The position numbers and the translations under genes were made by a program. A stretch of 64,000 nucleotides of DNA from Alkalimarinus sediminis (GTDB lineage Bacteria > Pseudomonadota > Gammaproteobacteria > Pseudomonadales > Oleiphilaceae), in the NCBI RefSeq assembly GCF_026427595.1, contig NZ_CP101527.1, positions 877,001 through 941,000 on the forward strand, read 5' to 3'. The stretch's first letter is position 1, and every line of letters starts with the position of its first letter. The notes under the pieces were generated by a model. It was not told the DNA's origin and searched no databases. It worked only from the letters and a program-made list of their open reading frames with translations. Shown here one piece after another: positions 42,655-50,989 of this stretch.

Positions 42655-42885
42655 ACGGTATTTCCAAGAGCATGGCCCTCACTCCCGCGTCGCGGGATTG
42701 TATAGTGAGGAAACACCCGTAACCGGTGGAACGCCGCCTGCGTGAGGACGACCTAAAGTCTAAGGTGTCTTGGATAAGGCCTGGTTAGTAGTAAACCGCT
42801 TATCTTTGAAAGTAATCGTTCAAAAAGGTAGTCGATTATGAAGGATGTTAATTAGAAGTCCAAGACTGATTTGGAATCTTTTTTG
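42655..42885 (+). ncRNA. Candidate structured non-coding RNA
   Basis: A GC-rich segment without a reading frame and with many nested helices: CCTCACT (42677) pairs with AGTGAGG (42704) around an inner CCCGC/GCGGG hairpin; GATAAG (42773) pairs with CTTATC (42799) around GGTT/AACC; TTTGAA (42805) pairs with TTCAAA (42819); and TCCAA (42859) pairs with TTGGA (42871) directly before TTTTTT, like a terminator. The core CGGTGGAACGCCGCC then GAGGACGACC and TCTAAGGTG reminds me of HEARO/omega RNAs that guide IscB-type nucleases, but no such nuclease gene is adjacent and I cannot verify the match. A solitary or relic guide RNA is one possibility. Confidence 0.5.
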
Positions 42886-42924
42886 CGATTAAGATAAACT
42901 CACAATATTGGCGTTAACCTAAAA

Positions 42925-43063
42925 CCCTGATTCCGCTTCGTTGCATCAAGGCTACGAGAGTGCACATTGTAGCCGTGATGAAAGAAGACACGACTGGAAT
43001 CAAGGAAGGGTGATTGGAATTTCCAGCCAAACCCCTGATTCCGCTGCGCTACATCATGGGTAC
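42925..43063. repeat. Second REP family: inverted pair plus a third copy
   Basis: CCCTGATTCCGCTTCGTTGC...GGCTAC at 42925-42955 is followed by a diverged inverted copy GTAGCC...GGAATCAAGG (42969-43005), and a third direct copy CCCCTGATTCCGCTGCGCTA...GGGTAC at 43032-43063. The pair makes a long imperfect hairpin. This family is unrelated in sequence to the GGTGCGC REPs near the RAYT. The third copy overlaps the possible start region of the glutaredoxin-like gene. Confidence 0.7.
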
Positions 43064-43085
43064 ATATTTTCACTTGAGGCTCATA

Positions 43086-43331
43086 TTGATCGAATTTATC
43101 CTATATAGCACAACAGGCTGTCACCTGTGTGAAAAGGCTATTGAAGTGCTTCAGGTTGCCTTGCAAGGTCAGTCCTGTATGCTTGACGAAATTGATATTG
43201 CAAACGACGATGCACTTTTGGAACAATACGGTGTTCGTATTCCTGTCCTAAAGAACCCCAAAAGCGGAAAAGAGATTGGATGGCCATTTGAGCCAAAGGA
43301 TGTTCTTTTACTGCTTGAATCTGAATCCTGA
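43086..43331 (+). CDS. Glutaredoxin-like thiol protein (YbbN-type short family)
   Basis: An 81-residue thioredoxin-fold protein beginning LIEFILYSTTGCHLCEKA, with the redox pair C-H-L-C, the loop IRIPVL (cis-Pro) and a final GWPFEPKDVL. It matches the glutaredoxin family protein often found before yaaA or in small operons. The TTG at 43086 is preferred because GAGG lies 6 bp upstream and the protein then starts at the fold; ATG at 43056 or TTG at 43014 would draw their codons from the REP copy. The gene ends 12 bp before yaaA, so both probably share a transcript. Confidence 0.78.
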   Translation: MIEFILYSTTGCHLCEKAIEVLQVALQGQSCMLDEIDIANDDALLEQYGVRIPVLKNPKSGKEIGWPFEPKDVLLLLESES

Positions 43332-43343
43332 GTTATAGTTATC

Positions 43344-44120
43344 ATGATTATTGTTATTTCCCCTGCCAAAACACTTGATTTTGAAACAGCTCCTGTTACC
43401 CAGGTTCACTCAATACCCAGATTTCTGGATGATTCCTGTGAACTGGTAGAACAGCTTAAACTATTAGAGCCTCATGATATATCCACGCTAATGAGCATCA
43501 GCCCAAAGCTAGGTGAACTCAATGCTGATAGATATCAAACTTGGCAAATACCCTTTACTCCCGATAATGCAAAACAAGCAGTATTAGCATTTAAAGGGGA
43601 TGTCTATACTGGGTTGGATGCCGAAACCTTGTCAGAAAGCGACTTTGAATTTGCACAGTCCCATCTTCGAATACTCTCTGGTTTATATGGCGTGCTTAAA
43701 CCGCTCGATTTGATTCAACCATACCGGCTTGAAATGGGCACCAAATTTAATAATGATCGAGGTGCAAATCTCTATCATTTTTGGGGTACAACGTTGACTG
43801 AAAGCCTAAACCAAGAGCTGCAAGATGATGATAATGTACTCGTGAACTTGGCATCGAATGAATACTTTAAATCGATAAAGGTAAAATCATTAAGTGCGCG
43901 AATGATTACACCTGTATTCAAAGATATGAAAAATGGACAGTATAAAATCATCAGCTTCTACGCCAAAAAGGCGAGAGGGTTGATGTCTGCCTATATCATT
44001 AAAAACAAAATTACAGATGTTGAAGGGCTAAAGGGGTTTGACTTGGAGGGTTATAGCTTTAACCCTGAAATGACGAAAGGTGATGATTGGGTATTTACCC
44101 GAAATATTGAGGCTGTTTGA
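43344..44120 (+). CDS. yaaA: Peroxide stress protein YaaA
   Basis: A 258-residue YaaA: it opens [13 protein letters not shown] and holds [57 protein letters not shown] and [10 protein letters not shown]. YaaA lowers free intracellular iron under hydrogen peroxide and so limits oxidative DNA damage; some members bind DNA through a helix-hairpin-helix. The ATG fits the family start. It follows the glutaredoxin-like gene by 12 bp; the shared redox theme supports co-regulation. The 258-bp gap after it contains no gene and a fragment resembling GGCTAATAGTTGCTCCTACA, a common gammaproteobacterial repeat. Confidence 0.95.
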   Translation: MIIVISPAKTLDFETAPVTQVHSIPRFLDDSCELVEQLKLLEPHDISTLMSISPKLGELNADRYQTWQIPFTPDNAKQAVLAFKGDVYTGLDAETLSESDFEFAQSHLRILSGLYGVLKPLDLIQPYRLEMGTKFNNDRGANLYHFWGTTLTESLNQELQDDDNVLVNLASNEYFKSIKVKSLSARMITPVFKDMKNGQYKIISFYAKKARGLMSAYIIKNKITDVEGLKGFDLEGYSFNPEMTKGDDWVFTRNIEAV

Positions 44121-44378
44121 TCAATTTGTATCCATTTATATCGCTTCGCGGCTAATAGTTGCTCCTACAAGGACATTGATCGATATGTTGCGAGTACTGT
44201 AGTAGCGCCAATTTGGCACGATGAGTGTGCGCAACAATCCATCGGGTTGGTTTATATAACGCATTGATATAAGTCAAATGTTGTAAATTAAGTTTACTTC
44301 TATCGCTCAATCCCTATAATACCCGACAAATTAAGTTAGGTATTTACCTTATACGTTGAAAGACAGCGGGAGAGCTTT

Positions 44379-44579
44379 ATGTCAGTAGCGCAATTTGAAT
44401 CAATTTCGTTAACCGTACTTATCACAGCACTTATTTGTTATATGGGCTACATTGTATGGGATTTAGCTAAGCGCTCTGAAGCAGGTAGATTCGGCACAAT
44501 GGCGTTGTTTGGTGCTTTGGGTCTTGGTGTTATGGGCTTTGTTATCAAAACGGTCATGATTGAAATCGTTAACGTTTAA
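44379..44579 (+). CDS. DUF2788 small membrane protein
   Basis: A 66-residue protein with two membrane segments (SISLTVLITALICYMGYIVW and MALFGALGLGVMGFVIKTVM) joined by DLAKRSEAGRFG. The length and the connecting motif KRSxAGRFGT fit DUF2788, a family of unknown role often found in gammaproteobacteria. GGGAGAG precedes the ATG. It is a single gene with its own hairpin terminator 25 bp downstream, shared with the convergent BatD gene. Confidence 0.87.
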   Translation: MSVAQFESISLTVLITALICYMGYIVWDLAKRSEAGRFGTMALFGALGLGVMGFVIKTVMIEIVNV

Positions 44580-44603
44580 TGTAACGTTTCAAACTCTAGG
44601 GCC

Positions 44604-44634
44604 AAAAAATGCGATCTTGATGATCGCATTTTTT
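44604..44634. terminator. Bidirectional terminator between DUF2788 and BatD
   Basis: Inverted repeat AAAAAATGCGATC/GATCGCATTTTTT with a 5-nt loop. T-runs on both sides let it stop transcripts from the plus-strand DUF2788 gene and the minus-strand Bat operon, whose last gene ends 12 bp away. Confidence 0.9.
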
Positions 44635-44645
44635 GTTTTTGCTCT

Positions 44646-46469
44646 TTAGTTTTGCTTCTTTGGATAAAACGTCGGCAACACCTCTTTTGAATCCGTGTGA
44701 CTCTTCTTTCTTATCTTTATCAGCCGTTTTAATAGCGCCTCGTTATCCCATTGGATTGTGTTTTTATCATTGGCCGCAGAAGCTGAATAGTAGTAGGTTT
44801 CTGCTCGTGAGATTAATGCTGTTAATGCTTCGTCATCTAACAAACGTTCGAAATCTGCAACACAGTTGATGGTCGTATTTGGCCATTTAAGTTTAGCCCA
44901 CTGAACGAGGTCTCCCATCATTGAGGGCGATTGCTGACGTATACTTTCTGACAACTTAGTAAATGCCAACTCTTCATCCGGCGTCGTGTTATTTGAATTA
45001 TTGCTGTTAACTTCATCATTGAGCGGCACTTTTCTTTTCAATAACCAAGCTGTTGTGATACCCCAACCAATAATCAGTAACACGATAATGAGTAGGTATA
45101 AACGATGACTGCTTGACTCGGACTCTGGGGTGCCTGTATTTGAAGAGCCGGCTTGTTCCGTCTTTTCAGCTTCTGATATAGTCATTACCGGTTGCTCAAC
45201 TGGGGAAGCTTGTTTAGGTGCTAGATTGGCAGCCTGTGAGCCGTTAGCGGCACCTATGATTAACTCTCGAGACGGAATAATAGCAACTCTTTCGACTTGG
45301 TTGACAGTATCCCACCAAGGTATTCTAATTTCTGGGAGTGTTACTTTGCCAGCCGTTACCGCTACCATCGCGATTGACTCGGTTCTGCTCGACTCAACAC
45401 CGGCTTGGTGTTCCAGTGATTCGGTAGTAGGTTGATCGGGGTACTGCTTAAAACCGTTGTTTTCTGTCAGAGATAAAGGTGGCAGCGCAGAGCCAAGCAG
45501 ACCGAGTGCCTGTATAGAAATAGTACGGGTAAATGAGTCACCGACTGAGATATTTTCGAGGGGCTTATCCCACTTCTCTGTCAAGTTGAGGCTGATTGCT
45601 GGCAACCACGTCTGCCCTGTAAAGTTTGGAGCAGGTGGTAGTACATTAACCTGAACCGCGTCGGTTGTGTCGCGCACTCTGCGTCTTTTACGCATTCGGT
45701 TGTCGATAATGGTACCGCTGAATGTTTGGGGGGCGATGTTCAACTCGCCACTTTTTTGAGGGAATATGAGAAACTTCCTCTCTATGACCTCATACCGTTG
45801 GTTGTATCGCATACGGTAATACTTTTTCTGGTCGCCCACTTGTTCGACAATGGCGTTGTCGAGTTCAGGGTTGCTCAAATCGCCTCCTGCCAGGTTGTCG
45901 GCATGGTAGAGTCGCAAAGTGTAGACGAGCTGCTCTTGTACATACACTTCTTGCTTGTCGACTTCTGCCTCAAGGAATAGCATGGGCGGCCGGCCCTTTT
46001 CTGCACTGGGCTTGCCTTCTAACACCTTAATAGCAATAGGCTTAGAGTGTTTATCTTTATGGCTTATTGAGGGAATGATTAACTCCCCCGTCCGCTTTGG
46101 CGATAGGGTATAGACCCATGTAATGGTGGCATTATTGACGCCATTAACTGATTGAATATTGTATTTCTGCTGTTGGTCGATTATGTCAAAGTCGTTTTCG
46201 AGTGAGCCAATATCGGGTGTTGGCAGCTCCATATCACCAATGCTGAATAGGTTGCTAAAATTAATTTTAAGCTCTAATTGACCCATTACTGTGAGTTCAA
46301 CGGTTTCGCTTTGATAGATTTGCGAACGGTCTACGCTTGTATAGAGCTCGTCAGAACTGGCCGCATAGAGCTGTGTCGAAATAATCGCCAATAATAAGGT
46401 TGTTAGGCCACCTGTTAAAAACCGCGAAGATGCGCTCATTAATGTGTTGCGGAGATTGTAAATTACCAT
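44646..46469 (-). CDS. BatD family protein
   Basis: A 607-residue BatD protein. After a signal-like segment (about 11-36; FLTGGLTTLLLAIISTQLYA) comes an extracytoplasmic beta-sandwich region (about 40-440; YQSETVELTVMGQLE, WVYTLSPKRTGELIIPSI, KFLIFPQKSGELNIAP) and one membrane helix (about 465-490; LYLLIIVLLIIGWGITTAWL) with a cytoplasmic tail. BatD belongs to the aerotolerance/MoxR-associated operons; the exact role is unclear. Its ATG at 46469 overlaps the preceding TAA by 7 bp; AGGGA precedes it. Last gene of the six-gene operon. Confidence 0.88.
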   Translation of the reverse strand: MVIYNLRNTLMSASSRFLTGGLTTLLLAIISTQLYAASSDELYTSVDRSQIYQSETVELTVMGQLELKINFSNLFSIGDMELPTPDIGSLENDFDIIDQQQKYNIQSVNGVNNATITWVYTLSPKRTGELIIPSISHKDKHSKPIAIKVLEGKPSAEKGRPPMLFLEAEVDKQEVYVQEQLVYTLRLYHADNLAGGDLSNPELDNAIVEQVGDQKKYYRMRYNQRYEVIERKFLIFPQKSGELNIAPQTFSGTIIDNRMRKRRRVRDTTDAVQVNVLPPAPNFTGQTWLPAISLNLTEKWDKPLENISVGDSFTRTISIQALGLLGSALPPLSLTENNGFKQYPDQPTTESLEHQAGVESSRTESIAMVAVTAGKVTLPEIRIPWWDTVNQVERVAIIPSRELIIGAANGSQAANLAPKQASPVEQPVMTISEAEKTEQAGSSNTGTPESESSSHRLYLLIIVLLIIGWGITTAWLLKRKVPLNDEVNSNNSNNTTPDEELAFTKLSESIRQQSPSMMGDLVQWAKLKWPNTTINCVADFERLLDDEALTALISRAETYYYSASAANDKNTIQWDNEALLKRLIKIRKKSHTDSKEVLPTFYPKKQN

Positions 46470-48406
46470 ATTGGCTGTCCCTCTGATTGTCTCTGCTGGC
46501 CTCGTTTTTGTTGTTGCTGTTTTTGTTGGTATTGCTGAGCAAATTTTCGTCTTAATAGTCCGCCAGGGTCATCAGGTACTCGACGCATCCACTGTTCAAA
46601 TGCCTGAGTTTCTTCGTCTGTCAATTCGTCCTGCTCGCTAGCCTGAGCTTGTTGCTGTTCGCTAGCCTGAGCTTGTTGCTCTGACGGTTCTGATGCAGTA
46701 GCTTGCTTTGATTTATCTTGGTTTGCAGGCTTTTGCTCAGGTTGCGCTTGAGAAGGCTCTTGAGATTGCTGCTCTGATTGACCCTGATTGGATTCCCCTT
46801 GTTCTGAAGGGTCGTTATTAGATTTGTCAGACTGGTTTTGTTGTTGACTATTTTGCTCCGATTGAGAATCTCCACCGTCTTGTGAATCTTTCTGATCGCC
46901 ATTCTGACTTTGTTGATCTTGATTTTGCTGTTGATCCTGTTGGTCATTTGAGTCAGAGTCGTTTTGCTCAGACTGGTCAGATGATTGTTGATCTTGAGAC
47001 TGTTGCTCCTCAAGAAACTTCTCTATTAGGGCTTTGTTGGTTGCTGCGTCTGTGAAACCTGGGTCCTTCTCCAACACTTCATTATAGGCCGCTAGTGCTT
47101 CTTCAAATTTTTGTTGATGAGCCAATGCAGTCGCTTGGTTATAAAGGTTTGTAGGGGTGGCATCTAGCTCAAAAGCCTGTTGTGCTTCCTCAAATTGTTT
47201 TGCTCTATAATGTGCCGTTCCTTTCCAGGTAGGGTTCTGGAAAAGCTCGGCTGCTTTGGCAGGGTCTTCGTTAATGACCTCCATTGCTTGTTGGTCGGGT
47301 GTTTGCCATAGGTTTTTCCACTCGAATGCCATCGCTTCGTTGGGTTGAAGACCGAATGATAGTAACAGCACTAATGAAAACGCCCCTTTACGATGTCCCA
47401 ATAGAACAAGGGGAATTAATAAAAGTGCGAACCAGTAACCTTCGTCATGCCATTGATCGTAAAGGCTGTTTACTGAGTCATTCTCTTCATTATTGTTAGT
47501 GTGTTGTAGGTCTGCCTCAACATCTGTTACTACCTTTAGTGCTTCGATATCACTATCGCTGAAAGTGATCGGTTTCATCACACCAGAGTGGGCTGAGGCA
47601 AGTTGATCTAAAAGTTCAAAATCAGTGGTCGGGATGATGACGCTGCCATTATCTTTTAAATAGCCCCTTTCAGGTATATTAATGGGCCCCCCTTCTTTAG
47701 TGCCCACGGCTAAAACCGATAGGGAAAATGGAGTGTCTTTTAACAGTTGGTCGACCTGCTGCAGGTTGCTAGCTTCGATACCGTCTGTAATTAGCAGTAT
47801 TTTGCCCTTTGAACCACCGCCGTTTTTGAGTACTTCTATTGCTTGAGCAATGCCTAGATCTGGACGGCTTCCCATCGCCGGCATAATAAAAGGGTCGAGG
47901 GGAGGGAGCATAGATTTTAATGTATTGATGTCGTCTGTTAGGGGGGTTACGACATAGCTATCGCCAGAATAAACAATTAGTGCTGTATTGCCTTCTTTTC
48001 GTTGCTCAAGCAAGTCTCTTAGTTTGTGCTTGGCCCGGGTAAGTCGATCAGGTTTCTGATCTGAGGCTAGCATCGATAATGATAGGTCTAACACAATCGC
48101 TAGATTATCCGTTTGTTGCTGCAGTGGTTGAGGTTTTTGTTGCCAGCTGGGGCCAGCAAGACCAAGTGCCATAATTGCTATGACCATAGCAAACCATTTC
48201 CAGTATTGAGGGGTATTATTACTTGATGAGTGCTCCCCTACCATTAGGTGCTGCAATAACTCGGGTGGGATGGCCTTGCTCCAGTCGGAGTGGCTATAGT
48301 CTTTGCCTTTGGTAGATAACCATAAAACGATAGGCACTAAAATTAGTGCTAGTAACCAGAGAGGGCGCAAAAAATGAAATTGTGAGGCTAGCTCTATAAA
48401 TGACAT
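46463..48406 (-). CDS. BatB-BatC fusion: VWA and TPR protein
   Basis: A 647-residue inner-membrane protein. Two N-terminal helices (about 12-30 and 65-85), a von Willebrand A domain (about 90-290; MIDAS VLDLSLSMLASD), a further membrane helix (about 325-360; FALLLIPLVLLGHRKG) and TPR repeats (about 380-460; AAELFQNPTWKGTAHYRAKQ, LYNQATALAHQQKFEEALA). The last 170 residues are very rich in Gln, Ser, Asp and Glu and end in basic QRGQQRQSEG. BatB and BatC are separate genes in many bacteria and fused in others such as pseudomonads. GAGG precedes the ATG. It is 3 bp after the BatA gene. Confidence 0.9.
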   Translation of the reverse strand: MSFIELASQFHFLRPLWLLALILVPIVLWLSTKGKDYSHSDWSKAIPPELLQHLMVGEHSSSNNTPQYWKWFAMVIAIMALGLAGPSWQQKPQPLQQQTDNLAIVLDLSLSMLASDQKPDRLTRAKHKLRDLLEQRKEGNTALIVYSGDSYVVTPLTDDINTLKSMLPPLDPFIMPAMGSRPDLGIAQAIEVLKNGGGSKGKILLITDGIEASNLQQVDQLLKDTPFSLSVLAVGTKEGGPINIPERGYLKDNGSVIIPTTDFELLDQLASAHSGVMKPITFSDSDIEALKVVTDVEADLQHTNNNEENDSVNSLYDQWHDEGYWFALLLIPLVLLGHRKGAFSLVLLLSFGLQPNEAMAFEWKNLWQTPDQQAMEVINEDPAKAAELFQNPTWKGTAHYRAKQFEEAQQAFELDATPTNLYNQATALAHQQKFEEALAAYNEVLEKDPGFTDAATNKALIEKFLEEQQSQDQQSSDQSEQNDSDSNDQQDQQQNQDQQSQNGDQKDSQDGGDSQSEQNSQQQNQSDKSNNDPSEQGESNQGQSEQQSQEPSQAQPEQKPANQDKSKQATASEPSEQQAQASEQQQAQASEQDELTDEETQAFEQWMRRVPDDPGGLLRRKFAQQYQQKQQQQKRGQQRQSEGQPIW

Positions 48407-48409
48407 GAA

Positions 48410-49432
48410 TTATGCCTCCGCCTTACGTCTTAGCGTTGACAACTTGGGAGTTAATACGCGAGTGAGCATAATGGCTATTAGGGCAAATAGTGATAGCGCT
48501 AATGGCCAGTGAAAGTATGAGCGGGTGGGGCGGTAGCTTCTAACCTCTTGTTCAATGGGTTCTAAACGGTTGATTCCCTCGTATATCAGCTCAAGCTCGC
48601 CTGTATTGCGTGCTCTAAAAAACTGTCCGCCGGTTGTATCAGCTATTTCTTGTAGGGCTTTTTCGTCTAGATCTTTAGAGGGGTTAACGGTTCTAGATCC
48701 TAAGATGCTATGTTTGACCATCTGCTCTGCACCAATACCAATAGTGTAGATTTTGATGTTCTCTTTTGCTGCTAATTGCGCTGCTTTTTGAGGTTGAATT
48801 TCACCTGCCGTGTTAGCCCCATCAGTAAGAAGGATAAGTACTCGGCTATTTTGAGGTCGTTCTCTAAGACGTTTAACTGCGAGCGTAATAGCATCGCCAA
48901 TTGCGGTTGCACGCCCGGCCATGCCAAGGAATGCTTCTTGGAGCAGTGTGTTGACGGTGACGGTATCGAAAGATAGAGGTGCTTGTATGTAGGGTTGTGA
49001 GCCAAATAGAATTAAACCCACTCTGTCACCTTTACGCTGCTCGACGAAATCACTGACGACCGACTTAACCGTATCCAGTCGTGTGACCTGATAGCCATTG
49101 AGGATCATATCTTCCTCTTTCATGCTAGGTGAAATGTCGACAGCTACCATTAGGTCTCGACCTGAGATGGGGACTTCAATGAGTTCGCCTACATATTGCG
49201 GACGGCTTGCCGCTACCACCAATGAAACCCAAGCAATCACTTTAAGCAACTGAATGAGTTTAGATTTTTTTTGGCTGCGGGTTCCTTTCTCGGTTAAGCC
49301 CGCAGCCTCTAACTGATTATAAAAGGGTATACGCAGCGCTCTTGATGATGAAGGCGTTGCAGCTATACGAGGTTTAATCAGTAGTGGGGCGATCAATAGT
49401 AACAGTAGCCAAGGCCATTCAAACTCTAACAT
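48410..49432 (-). CDS. BatA-type VWA domain membrane protein
   Basis: A 340-residue protein: MLEFEWPWLLLLLIAPLLI (first membrane helix), a second helix (LLKVIAWVSLVVAASRPQYV), a VWA domain with MIDAS AVDISPSMKEED and VLILLTDGANTAGEI, and a last helix (WPLALSLFALIAIMLTRVL). Bat (aerotolerance-like) VWA proteins are thought to assemble with BatB and act as targets or chaperone scaffolds of the MoxR ATPase. The start at 49432 is supported by a perfect AAAGGAGG and by a 1-bp overlap with the previous stop (TAATG). Confidence 0.93.
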   Translation of the reverse strand: MLEFEWPWLLLLLIAPLLIKPRIAATPSSSRALRIPFYNQLEAAGLTEKGTRSQKKSKLIQLLKVIAWVSLVVAASRPQYVGELIEVPISGRDLMVAVDISPSMKEEDMILNGYQVTRLDTVKSVVSDFVEQRKGDRVGLILFGSQPYIQAPLSFDTVTVNTLLQEAFLGMAGRATAIGDAITLAVKRLRERPQNSRVLILLTDGANTAGEIQPQKAAQLAAKENIKIYTIGIGAEQMVKHSILGSRTVNPSKDLDEKALQEIADTTGGQFFRARNTGELELIYEGINRLEPIEQEVRSYRPTRSYFHWPLALSLFALIAIMLTRVLTPKLSTLRRKAEA

Positions 49433-49929
49433 TAGGCCTCCTTTATCCATTCGTTGAGAGTTTTAAGAAGCTGAGTCACCTCGGTATTCATCGATTGGTT
49501 AGAATCGGCGGCTTGTTTGTAAAGTCCTTCGGTCAAGAGTGTTAGTTGCGCTTTAGTAAACATATTAGGTGTGTGTGGGCCATTCAAAAACGCTGCTAAA
49601 AACGTATACCAGGCTTCACCGGTGAGCGCTTTTATTGATGTATCGTTATGTTTGTACATCGCTACTTGTTTAAGAAGTTGGTTAACCTGAAATAAGGTGC
49701 GCTGATACTCTTGCTCCGAGGCTTGCTTTTTGAGCTCAGCAAGGGTTTTGGCTGCTTCTTTTTTCCAACTATTGTTTTTGATGTGCCTACGGCATAGATA
49801 TGCGATTAATATGATAAAGCAAATTGCCATAATGATGAGAACCCACCATCCAGGGGCAAGCGGCCAAAAACCGATAGTGGCTGGCTCGTGTATATCTTGT
49901 AGTTGACTCAATAGTTCTTCAGGAGTCAT
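49432..49929 (-). CDS. DUF4381 membrane protein
   Basis: A 165-residue protein with a short N-terminus (LSQLQDIHEPATIGFWPLAP), one membrane helix (about 27-47; WWVLIIMAICFIILIAYL) and a cytoplasmic helical domain containing LTGEAWYTFLAAFLNGP. DUF4381 proteins occur between the DUF58 and BatA genes in MoxR operons and are of unknown role. GGATA precedes the ATG. The TAA overlaps the ATG of BatA by one base. Confidence 0.9.
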   Translation of the reverse strand: MTPEELLSQLQDIHEPATIGFWPLAPGWWVLIIMAICFIILIAYLCRRHIKNNSWKKEAAKTLAELKKQASEQEYQRTLFQVNQLLKQVAMYKHNDTSIKALTGEAWYTFLAAFLNGPHTPNMFTKAQLTLLTEGLYKQAADSNQSMNTEVTQLLKTLNEWIKEA

Positions 49930-49975
49930 GTTGGGTATCCATTAATATCATTATTTTGTGGAATGCTGTTGAAGT

Positions 49976-50989
49976 TTACATAACCAGTTTCATTAGCTTT
50001 TGCATGGTTTCACGGGTTTGTTCTGCCGTGTTGTGCTCGATATAGGGGATGCCCATGCGAGTCATAGTGCTGGCCAGATCTTGGTTGAAACGGGTAATGT
50101 GTTGTTCGTACTCCTGCTGTAATGTTTGGTGTTGCGTATCAAGTGTTCTGATATTGGCGCCATCACTCACTGAGTAGGTACCAGGTGGCGGTAACTCTCT
50201 TTCTAGTAGATCGTAATTGCGGATGGCTGCTACATCATTATGTTTTGATAGTATCTGGATGTGTTGCTCAGTCATTTTGTCGAAGTCGAGAAAGTCACTC
50301 AAAACAAAAATAAGTGTGCCGGGTTTGGATATACGCTGTGCTTCTAAAAGAGCGTCATTTAGTGTGAATGCTTCACTGCCAGGAGCTGGGTTGTTAATCG
50401 ATAACGCCTGATTAAAGTCTGCAATGACATTAATGAACCGCATAACCGCTTTGCGGCTTCTAGCGGGTTTTATCTCATGATGCCCGTTATCTGAAAATAC
50501 TATTCCACCTACCCGATCGCCTTTTTCTATAGCCATCCACGCAATAAGCGCTGCAGATTGTGCCGCTCTTACAGACTTAAACGTAGTGGTACTTCCAAAA
50601 AACTGCGAGATGCTCTGATCGCAAATAATCAGAACCGGTCGTTCACGCTCTTCATGAAAAAGCTTAGTATGAGGTTTTTGCCTACGGGCTGTTACTCGCC
50701 AATCAATGCTTCTGACGTCGTCACCTGCCTGATAAAGCCGGACCTCTGAGAGCTCCATGCCACGACCACGAAAGGGGGAACGGTGTGCACCAGCTTGCTG
50801 GCGCACTGCTCTCCTGGCAGAGGGCATCGATAGTGCCATTGCCTCAAAGCGAAGAAGCATTAGCTCTTTAATAGTGCAATAGACGGAGCCTCTGTTACCG
50901 GATTCGGATGAAACATTGTCAGCACCACTATTTGAGTGAGATTGATTGATGCGGTTAAACGGAAACATGATCACAACCTTCGATAGCAT
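49976..50989 (-). CDS. DUF58 domain protein of the MoxR operon
   Basis: A 337-residue cytoplasmic protein. After a poorly conserved Ser/Asn-rich N-terminus (about 35 residues) it shows the DUF58 motif SPFRGRGMELSEVRLYQAGDD (quoted in part: RGRGMELSEVR) followed by VRSIDWRVTAR, and a VWA-like remainder (VLIICDQSISQFFG, GTLIFVLSDFLDFD). DUF58 proteins cooperate with MoxR AAA ATPases. The ATG at 50989 overlaps the MoxR stop (TGATG). ATG at 50968 (MFPFN) is another possible start. Confidence 0.92.
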   Translation of the reverse strand: MLSKVVIMFPFNRINQSHSNSGADNVSSESGNRGSVYCTIKELMLLRFEAMALSMPSARRAVRQQAGAHRSPFRGRGMELSEVRLYQAGDDVRSIDWRVTARRQKPHTKLFHEERERPVLIICDQSISQFFGSTTTFKSVRAAQSAALIAWMAIEKGDRVGGIVFSDNGHHEIKPARSRKAVMRFINVIADFNQALSINNPAPGSEAFTLNDALLEAQRISKPGTLIFVLSDFLDFDKMTEQHIQILSKHNDVAAIRNYDLLERELPPPGTYSVSDGANIRTLDTQHQTLQQEYEQHITRFNQDLASTMTRMGIPYIEHNTAEQTRETMQKLMKLVM

